This document shows, one piece after another, positions 1-4,334 of a DNA stretch of 6,022 nucleotides. The notes beneath the pieces were generated by a model, which was given only the letters and a program-made list of their open reading frames with translations, searched no databases and had not been told where the DNA came from. Each line of letters starts with the position of its first letter. Within the stretch, counting starts at the first letter, position 1. The DNA is taken from assembly GCA_937900305.1 (NCBI GenBank), contig CALCCV010000185.1, forward strand, positions 1-6,022. Direction: 5' to 3'. Position numbers and translations under genes: made by a program. This DNA is from an uncultured Pseudobdellovibrionaceae bacterium. GTDB taxonomy: Bacteria; Bdellovibrionota; Bdellovibrionia; Bdellovibrionales; Bdellovibrionaceae.

Positions 1-152
1 ATCGACGCCTTTCGCAGCAGGCCTTTGACAATCGAATCCTCTTGCGAAAGGCGATGACCGCTGCAGGCTTCCAGGTCATTCGTAACGAATGGTGGCATTT
101 CAATGCCTGCACTTTGGACGAGGCTAAGAAGTTGGCTTCGATCGTTGAATAG
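1..152 (+). CDS. D-alanyl-D-alanine dipeptidase (VanX/DdpX family, M15D), 3' end only
   Basis: Partial gene; the reading frame begins at base 3 and gives 49 codons before TAG at 150-152. The visible tail reads NRILLRKAMTAAGF, then a short segment, then EWWHF. This is the C-terminal signature of the M15D zinc dipeptidases that split D-Ala-D-Ala. By family knowledge, the Glu (87-89) is the catalytic base and the His (96-98) is a zinc ligand; the other two zinc ligands would lie upstream, outside the window. In bacteria without vancomycin resistance such enzymes are thought to recycle D-Ala-D-Ala released from peptidoglycan. No van-type regulator or ligase is visible here, so resistance should not be inferred. 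The gene converges on the secreted-protein gene and overlaps its last 29 bp. The family call is fairly sure from the motif; whether the protein is exported cannot be seen. Confidence 0.8.
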   Translation, partial: RRLSQQAFDNRILLRKAMTAAGFQVIRNEWWHFNACTLDEAKKLASIVE

Positions 153-699
153 GTTTAAGCGAATGGCGACTCATTTTGCAGAAGTAATGGGCTCCCCCCT
201 GCTCTCCAGCAAGGCGTCCTTCCAAAAACAGACTCTGCTCGTCGTCGCTACTGCGAAACCAATATTTCAAATCACTCGTTGGATACAAATAACTCGCTGT
301 TAATGAATTCAAGTTTGATTCCAATTGCTTAGGTATCATCCCTTGTTCCGCAAATTCTTGACGAAGCTCAGCGGCCGATTTCATCGCCCACGGATCTTGA
401 GTGTGATAGAAACCAAAAAGTCCGTTATAAAATATCTCGGCGTTCTCACGGTGAAATACGGCTACTCCGAAATGCCGATCTACAGGACTTATTCCAGACA
501 TCAGATAAAAGCAGGGTCCGCTGAAAACCACCCCTATTGCTGAATCGATGAGCGGGGGTTTGGGATTGGATTCAAAAGAATTTTCAATATCTCGTTGATA
601 GGATGAGCATGCCAAGCCCGAGTCGCAAAAGGGTGGACTTTGAGCAAACGATTCAATGGCACAGAGGAAAGTAAATAATATGACACTGGATTTCGCCAA
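124..699 (-). CDS. Predicted secreted protein of unknown function, four cysteines
   Basis: 191 residues from a TTG start; I do not recognise the family. The frame stays open to an ATG at 813, but that start would overlap the upstream regulator gene by 65 bp and bury the signal peptide. The TTG at 699 has AAGGAAGG just 4 nt upstream and immediately begins a classical export signal: MAKSS, a hydrophobic stretch VILFTFLCAI, then ESFA|QS, giving signal peptidase I cleavage after about Ala19. There is no lipobox, since C13 is preceded by Leu. The mature chain (about 172 residues) has cysteines at 25, 31, 63 and 174, enough for two disulfides, and is rich in aromatics (GFYHTQDPW near 96-104, YLYP near 137-140, YWF at 146-148). 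It follows the HTH gene by 49 bp with no obvious terminator between them, so the two are probably cotranscribed. Envelope or extracellular location is inferred. The protein is real with good confidence; its function is open. Confidence 0.72.
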   Translation of the reverse strand: MAKSSVILFTFLCAIESFAQSPPFCDSGLACSSYQRDIENSFESNPKPPLIDSAIGVVFSGPCFYLMSGISPVDRHFGVAVFHRENAEIFYNGLFGFYHTQDPWAMKSAAELRQEFAEQGMIPKQLESNLNSLTASYLYPTSDLKYWFRSSDDEQSLFLEGRLAGEQGGAHYFCKMSRHSLKPIQRSKPTS

Positions 700-703
700 C
701 TGA

Positions 704-711
704 CCTTCCTT
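704..711 (-). promoter_or_regulatory. Strong Shine-Dalgarno site that selects the TTG start
   Basis: On the minus strand AAGGAAGG is followed by TCAG and then TTG (699-697). It is the best ribosome-binding match near any candidate start of this gene and sits directly before the signal-peptide coding sequence. This is why the TTG is preferred over the in-frame ATG at 813. Confidence 0.7.
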
Positions 712-748
712 TTGCTGTCGCCAATTTGGCTCTGACCAAAGCGAGAAC

Positions 749-1306
749 TTAAGAGGGCTCCACAGAATCGTCATCGCTGTCTTTGGCGTAGGTGGTTTCC
801 AAGCAAACACCAAATGATTTGAACTGACCTTCTAAAACTTTCACAAGAGTTTTTAAGTCCGAGACCTCTTCACGCAGGTTCAATATCTGCTCTTCTTTTT
901 CGTGTAGCACCCGGGTGTAGGCTTGCTTCAACTCTGAAAGCAGGCGATTTGCCGCAGCAATCACTTCTTGCGACTGCTGAGGCACCTGGGTCTGACCCAG
1001 AGATTGCCCCAGCGTTTGGCCCAGTGTTTTGACAGACGACTGAGCCGCTTTCAAGACGTCGTCGACAAACTCCACCTTGCTGGAAAACTTGGTGGTGTCG
1101 ACCTCCTTCATCATCGGGGGGATTTCGCTCATTGGGGAGGGGCGATGATCCCGATGATTTGAAAGTGGCTCATCGAAGATGAAATACTTCCCGTCATCAA
1201 ATCGATAGTGAATGTCCTCTGCCTTAATACGACGACGCAAGGTACTCACACTGACCCTGTACTTCGCTGCGTATTCAGACAAGGGTAGCCATTCTTGACT
1301 ATCCAT
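749..1306 (-). CDS. Putative DNA-binding regulator: N-terminal HTH, LGQ-repeat linker, C-terminal coiled coil
   Basis: 185 residues. Residues about 6-28 (WLPLSEYAAKYRVSVSTLRR) look like an excisionase/MerR/AlpA-style helix-turn-helix: an 'xLSEYAAKYxVS' first helix and an 'STLRRRIK' recognition helix. A short wing-like stretch follows (DDGKYFIFDEP, 37-47). A polar linker (48-92) leads to LGQTLGQSLGQT at 95-106, and then a long helix from about 113 to 163. Its hydrophobic positions I141, L144, V148, L151, V155 and L158 keep 3-4 spacing, typical of a coiled coil that would make it oligomeric. The acidic tail DSDDD (177-180) ends it. AAGGAG lies 12 nt before the ATG, a slightly long spacing. No sensor domain is visible. 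It is divergent from the patatin gene across a palindrome-rich region, so autoregulation and control of the patatin gene are inferred. A structural or cell-polarity role cannot be excluded, because a small HTH with a coiled coil is not proof of a transcription factor. Confidence 0.75.
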   Translation of the reverse strand: MDSQEWLPLSEYAAKYRVSVSTLRRRIKAEDIHYRFDDGKYFIFDEPLSNHRDHRPSPMSEIPPMMKEVDTTKFSSKVEFVDDVLKAAQSSVKTLGQTLGQSLGQTQVPQQSQEVIAAANRLLSELKQAYTRVLHEKEEQILNLREEVSDLKTLVKVLEGQFKSFGVCLETTYAKDSDDDSVEPS

Positions 1307-1325
1307 TTTCGACTTCTTCTCCTTG

Positions 1326-1335
1326 TGAGTACTCT
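1326..1335. promoter_or_regulatory. Candidate operator copy 1, TGAGTACTCT
   Basis: Nine of ten bases match the palindrome TGARTAYTCA; the inner GAGTACTC is a perfect 8-bp palindrome. It lies in the leader of the HTH gene, 3 nt upstream of its AAGGAG ribosome binding site on the minus strand. Binding here could block transcription or, in RNA, affect initiation. Function is inferred. Confidence 0.4.
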
Positions 1336-1353
1336 GACTAGCGGGAGCACATC

Positions 1354-1363
1354 TGAGTACTCA
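1354..1363. promoter_or_regulatory. Candidate operator copy 2, TGAGTACTCA
   Basis: A perfect 10-bp palindrome, 28 bp from copy 1 (start to start), sharing its GAGTACTC core exactly. Repetition of the same palindrome twice within 38 bp upstream of a HTH gene is the strongest hint of a protein-binding site in the window. Confidence 0.45.
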
Positions 1364-1416
1364 CTATTTCTCGACCTAGCAGGTGACGTTTGGTGGTGGT
1401 CATTCTGCCTACTCAG

Positions 1417-1444
1417 ACGCTATCACAGTGAATATTCATGTCAA
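1417..1444 (-). promoter_or_regulatory. Possible sigma-70-type promoter for the HTH gene
   Basis: Reading the minus strand, a perfect TTGACA (1444-1439) is followed after 16 bp by TAGCGT (1422-1417), a 3/6 match to TATAAT but preceded by TGA, giving an extended -10 (TGN). Transcription would start near 1410 and give a leader of about 100 nt before the ATG at 1306. The weak -10 keeps confidence low. The spacer holds the palindrome TGAATATTCA, placed where a repressor would occlude polymerase. Confidence 0.35.
1429..1438. promoter_or_regulatory. Candidate operator copy 3, TGAATATTCA
   Basis: A perfect 10-bp palindrome differing from TGAGTACTCA only by symmetric changes (G to A and C to T), as expected of two-fold related contacts by a dimer. 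It abuts the TTGACA box on the minus strand. A looser copy, TGCCTACTCA (8/10), lies 23 bp away at 1406-1415. Confidence 0.4.
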
Positions 1445-1492
1445 ATCTGGGCAAATTTATTTCGTTGGTTTTGTTGAAATCTATACGGAAGT

Positions 1493-1504
1493 CTGGATAT
1501 CCAG
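1493..1504. promoter_or_regulatory. 12-bp perfect palindrome CTGGATATCCAG, possible operator variant
   Basis: The centre TGGATATCCA again differs from TGAATATTCA by one symmetric pair of changes, so it may be a weaker member of the same site family or an unrelated palindrome. It lies about 100 bp before the patatin start in otherwise featureless intergenic DNA. Confidence 0.3.
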
Positions 1505-1538
1505 GGACTCAGCACTGGGCTTTGGGCTTGGATAGTCA

Positions 1539-1548
1539 TGACTACTCA
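1539..1548. promoter_or_regulatory. Candidate operator copy near the patatin gene, TGACTACTCA
   Basis: Nine of ten bases match TGARTAYTCA; the one departure, C at position 4, breaks the symmetry. It sits about 50 bp upstream of the patatin start, a position from which a regulator could influence that promoter. It partly overlaps the imperfect inverted repeat at 1545-1564. Confidence 0.33.
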
Positions 1549-1564
1549 GGACCATTGGCCTGAG
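1545..1564. repeat. Short inverted repeat CTCAGG/CCTGAG
   Basis: CTCAGGACC and GGCCTGAG flank ATT, forming an 8-bp stem with one bulged A and a 3-nt loop if transcribed. The following ATTTTCATTGTTCT is not a proper U-tract, so a rho-independent terminator is unlikely. It may be part of an operator upstream of the patatin gene. Confidence 0.3.
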
Positions 1565-1599
1565 ATTTTCATTGTTCTGACTCTTCAAAAGCGTAGTAT

Positions 1600-2820
1600 G
1601 TGGATATGGCCGGCCGAGCAGGTATTCTCAAAAATAAAAAGAAGTTGGCGTTAGTTCTCAGTGGCGGAGGAATTAAAGCCGCCGCTTTTCATATTGGTGT
1701 CTGCCTGGCGCTAAAGGAAAAGGGGTTTGTGTTCGCTGGTGGTTCAAAAGACATGGTTCGCCACCAGCATCATCCAGACCCTTCAAAGGTGTTCAAAATT
1801 TATGTCGGCTCCAGTGCCGGTGCTTTTGTTTCGACCATCTTGGCCGCAGGCTATGACATCGAAAGTCTGATCAATGCTTTTGAACTGGGCTTTGGAGGCG
1901 ATTACTTTGTTAAAGAAGATAGCTTTAAGAAGCTCAAACAAATTGGTTACCGCCATGTTTTTTCCGTGAATAGCAAACGGCTGTTGCGATTTTTGCCCGA
2001 GGCCATTCTGCACAAGTCTTTAGTCCAAGGTGGGCTTGAAGCTTTTCTAAAAACCGGTTTCAAGCTCGACGGCCTTTTTACGACTAAGGCGATGGAAGCC
2101 TACTTGCGGAAAGAGGTTTTGCTGGAAAATGAGTTTGATCGATTAGGGGTCGAGCTGTACATCGTCGCCACCCAACTCAATCACAGCCGTAAGGCCATCT
2201 TCGGGCCCTTTAAAGAAAGCTATAAAAACGCATCGACAAAATTTATCAACTACGCTTCGATCAGCGAAGCCGTTGCCTGCTCAACGGCCCTGCCACCAGT
2301 CTTTAGTCCATATGCCATTCGCAATGCCGAAGGCAAAGAGCTTTATTTTTATGACGGAGAAATCCGCGAAACGCTATCTGCCCACATTGCGGCTGACCAC
2401 GGTGCCGATCTGGTGATCAGCTCTTACTCAGTTCAACCCTATCACTATGTGCCCGAGATCGGCAGTCTCCACAAATTTGGTGTGCCCGCCATTATCAACC
2501 AGGCCCTCTATCAAGTGATCCAGCAGAAAATTCAGAAGCACATCGAGTGGCAAGCCAGCTCGCGCCAACTTTACAGAATGATTGATGGTTTTTTTAAACA
2601 AGGCTTGCTACCTGAAGATCAAAGGGACCGCGTGCTCGCCGCCGTCAACCTGACCCTCAAGCATCGGCCAGAAACCGACTACATTTACATTTCTCCGAGA
2701 CCTCAGAATTATGAAATGTTTTTCGTCGACCACTTCTCTCTCAAGCCCAAGGTCTTAGAGAAAATTGCACGCATCGGATTTCGATCGGCTTTGAGCGTCC
2801 TTAAACAGTACGACCTTTAG
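1600..2820 (+). CDS. Patatin-like phospholipase (serine acylhydrolase), cytosolic
   Basis: 406 residues from GTG at 1600; ATG at 1606 is equally possible, and an in-frame TAG at 1594-1596 rules out anything further upstream. Neither start has a clear Shine-Dalgarno sequence. The patatin signatures are in order: the oxyanion loop SGGGIKAAAFH (residues 21-31, GGG at 22-24), the nucleophile elbow GSSAG (70-74, catalytic Ser72) and the second dyad member in YDGE (catalytic Asp252). The family therefore hydrolyses acyl esters of phospholipids or other lipids with a Ser-Asp dyad. Odd points: the dyad motif is DGE rather than the usual DG(G/A), and 47 residues separate the oxyanion loop from Ser72, including a His-rich stretch (RHQHHPDPSK) not typical of the core. 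No signal peptide or membrane segment is seen. About 150 residues after Asp252 are helical and of unknown role. The gene diverges from the HTH regulator and converges on nuoN. Substrate and biological role are not deducible. Confidence 0.9.
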   Translation: MDMAGRAGILKNKKKLALVLSGGGIKAAAFHIGVCLALKEKGFVFAGGSKDMVRHQHHPDPSKVFKIYVGSSAGAFVSTILAAGYDIESLINAFELGFGGDYFVKEDSFKKLKQIGYRHVFSVNSKRLLRFLPEAILHKSLVQGGLEAFLKTGFKLDGLFTTKAMEAYLRKEVLLENEFDRLGVELYIVATQLNHSRKAIFGPFKESYKNASTKFINYASISEAVACSTALPPVFSPYAIRNAEGKELYFYDGEIRETLSAHIAADHGADLVISSYSVQPYHYVPEIGSLHKFGVPAIINQALYQVIQQKIQKHIEWQASSRQLYRMIDGFFKQGLLPEDQRDRVLAAVNLTLKHRPETDYIYISPRPQNYEMFFVDHFSLKPKVLEKIARIGFRSALSVLKQYDL

Positions 2821-2841
2821 CGAGGAATGAAATCATCGACG

Positions 2842-2857
2842 ACTCCGACGTCAGAGT
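2842..2857. repeat. 16-bp near-palindrome between convergent genes
   Basis: ACTCCGACGTCAGAGT is symmetric except for one mismatched pair and occupies the centre of the 39-bp gap between the patatin and nuoN stop codons. A hairpin would be short and neither strand has a T-run after it, so a classical terminator is not supported. No better terminator is visible for either gene. Confidence 0.2.
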
Positions 2858-2859
2858 GC

Positions 2860-4323
2860 CTAAAACAAGGATCTTTCAACCGCATCAAACAGCGGACCTG
2901 AAACCAATCCCAGACAAACGATAAAAAATGCGCAGGCGATCGCGGTGATGATAGTTGCATTTAAGGAGTGAGGAGCCGTGTCGGCCTCTCCTTCCGTCAT
3001 GTACATCACCACCACAGGACGAAGGTAGTAATACACGCTGATCACCGAATTGATCACACCCCAAACCGCGAGCCAAATCAGGCCTTCGCCAATGGCCGCC
3101 GTAAAAAGATAAAACTTACCGAAGAAACCCAGCGTTGGAGGCAGGCCCGCCAGAGACAACATGAAGATCGTGAAGCAAAAACTGAGCAATGGTCTTCGCT
3201 TAGCAAGTCCTGCTAAATCTTCGACTTTTACCAGACTTCCTTCACTTTTTTCCATCATCGCGAGAACGGCAAACGCGCCAATGGTCATGAGCGAGTAGGT
3301 GAATAGATAAAAAATAACCGATGAAGCCCCAAAAACTCCTGTCTCTGAAATCCCGGAGCCGATGAGCCCAACCAACAAATAACCAGAGTGCGCGATGCTC
3401 GAATAGGCCAAAATCCGTTTGAGATTTGTTTGCACTAAGGCCGCCACATTGCCCACAATCATGGTGGCCACCGCCAACCATTGCAAAAGGTCCAGCAAAG
3501 CTTCAGATCCCAGAAGGGAACGAGTGGCAATGACTCTCAAAAAAGCCGCAAAAGAAACCGTCTTCACGGCCGTTGCCATCATGGCTGTAATCGGAGTCGG
3601 GGCTCCCTGGTAGACATCTGGAGTCCAAGCGTGAAAGGGCGCAATTGAAACCTTAAAACAAAATCCGATAATGACAAAAGCCATGCCAAACAAGAACAAC
3701 CGATTTGTCGCCACAAGTGTCAGGGTTTTCTCAACAAATCCTAAAACATTTGTGGTTCCGGTGGTCCCGAAAATGAATGACACCCCAAACAAAAAGATGG
3801 CAGAGGCAAAACTTCCCAACAGAAAATATTTGATCGCACTTTCTTTGGCTAACTTTTCTTCGTGGCTCATCGCAATCATTAGATACAGAGGCAAAGACAT
3901 CATCTCCAGACCAATAAAGATCAACAACAGATCCACGGCCGAACACAGAATCAACATTCCTACGACCGTATTTAAAGTTAAAAAAACGTACTCAGAGTAT
4001 TGCCGGCCTTTGGTCGCAGGATTTTCATGCATGATAATCAGAGACGCGGCCGACGCCAAAATGGCAATGGCACCCGTCCACAACGTGAGACCATCAAAAA
4101 GCAATTTGTCGTTAAAGGCCGTGCTATTCGAGCCACTAAATACAGCCAAGAGAACCAGGGCCGCCGCCAAACCGACAAGTCCCGTCAGCAAACTGATCAG
4201 CGGTCGTTGCTCAACATTGCCTCGCAATACTTTGGCTGTGATCGGGATCAGCGACACTAAAAACAGCACGATCATCGGCGAAACTAGGCAAAGATGTTTG
4301 ACGAGTTCTTCGTAATTGATCAC
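2860..4323 (-). CDS. nuoN: NADH-quinone oxidoreductase subunit N (complex I, antiporter-like)
   Basis: 487 residues, close to the usual NuoN length, starting at GTG with AGGAG 6 nt upstream. It is a polytopic inner-membrane protein of about 14 helices in the proton-pumping arm of NDH-1, which couples NADH oxidation by quinone to proton translocation. The proton-antiporter domain spans roughly residues 125-420. Visible channel residues are Glu140 (FIGLEMMSLPLY, TM5), Lys224 (FCFKVSIAPFHAWTPD, TM7), Lys254 (TAVKTVSF, TM8) and Lys403 (GFFGKFYLF, TM12). The TM12 lysine in place of the glutamate of NuoM is characteristic of NuoN. The motif YQGAPTPITA and the SSIAHSGY segment (308-315) are also typical. 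It follows nuoM by 9 bp, with its Shine-Dalgarno sequence overlapping the nuoM stop codon, which suggests translational coupling. It is the last gene of the cluster, since the next gene is convergent. Confidence 0.97.
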   Translation of the reverse strand: MINYEELVKHLCLVSPMIVLFLVSLIPITAKVLRGNVEQRPLISLLTGLVGLAAALVLLAVFSGSNSTAFNDKLLFDGLTLWTGAIAILASAASLIIMHENPATKGRQYSEYVFLTLNTVVGMLILCSAVDLLLIFIGLEMMSLPLYLMIAMSHEEKLAKESAIKYFLLGSFASAIFLFGVSFIFGTTGTTNVLGFVEKTLTLVATNRLFLFGMAFVIIGFCFKVSIAPFHAWTPDVYQGAPTPITAMMATAVKTVSFAAFLRVIATRSLLGSEALLDLLQWLAVATMIVGNVAALVQTNLKRILAYSSIAHSGYLLVGLIGSGISETGVFGASSVIFYLFTYSLMTIGAFAVLAMMEKSEGSLVKVEDLAGLAKRRPLLSFCFTIFMLSLAGLPPTLGFFGKFYLFTAAIGEGLIWLAVWGVINSVISVYYYLRPVVVMYMTEGEADTAPHSLNATIITAIACAFFIVCLGLVSGPLFDAVERSLF

Positions 4324-4329
4324 AGAGGT

Positions 4330-4334
4330 CTCCT
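4330..4334 (-). promoter_or_regulatory. nuoN ribosome binding site overlapping the nuoM stop
   Basis: AGGAG on the minus strand, 6 nt before the GTG start of nuoN. Its first two bases belong to the TAG stop codon of nuoM (4335-4333). Ribosomes finishing nuoM are therefore placed to restart on nuoN, supporting the GTG start. Confidence 0.65.

Noticed and set aside
1..152. Vancomycin-resistance gene
   Set aside because: The EWWH motif is shared by housekeeping D-Ala-D-Ala dipeptidases, and no companion resistance genes are visible.
325..543. 72-codon open frame on the plus strand
   Set aside because: It is antisense to the secreted-protein gene, which has a signal peptide and a good ribosome binding site. 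The antisense product shows no motif.
720..730. Hyphenated palindrome GCCAATTTGGC between the HTH and secreted-protein genes
   Set aside because: Single short copy with no partner sites and no recognisable promoter around it; compatible with chance.
700..813. N-terminal extension of the secreted-protein frame up to an ATG at 813
   Set aside because: It lies mostly inside the 3' part of the HTH gene, has no ribosome binding site of note, and would put a signal peptide in the middle of the protein. The TTG at 699 has a strong ribosome binding site.
1295..1477. 60-codon open frame on the plus strand with a hydrophobic start
   Set aside because: It begins antisense inside the HTH gene and runs through the palindrome-rich control region. 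There is no ribosome binding site and the sequence looks random; more likely regulatory DNA than a small membrane protein.
3988..3999. TACTCAGAGTA inside nuoN, resembling the intergenic palindromes
   Set aside because: The half-sites are in the opposite arrangement (TACTC then GAGTA), it is a single copy, and it encodes conserved-frame residues SEY; treated as coincidence.
3671..4315. 214-codon open frame on the plus strand
   Set aside because: It lies wholly antisense to nuoN, whose translation matches a conserved family end to end. The antisense product is a basic, low-information sequence with no domain.
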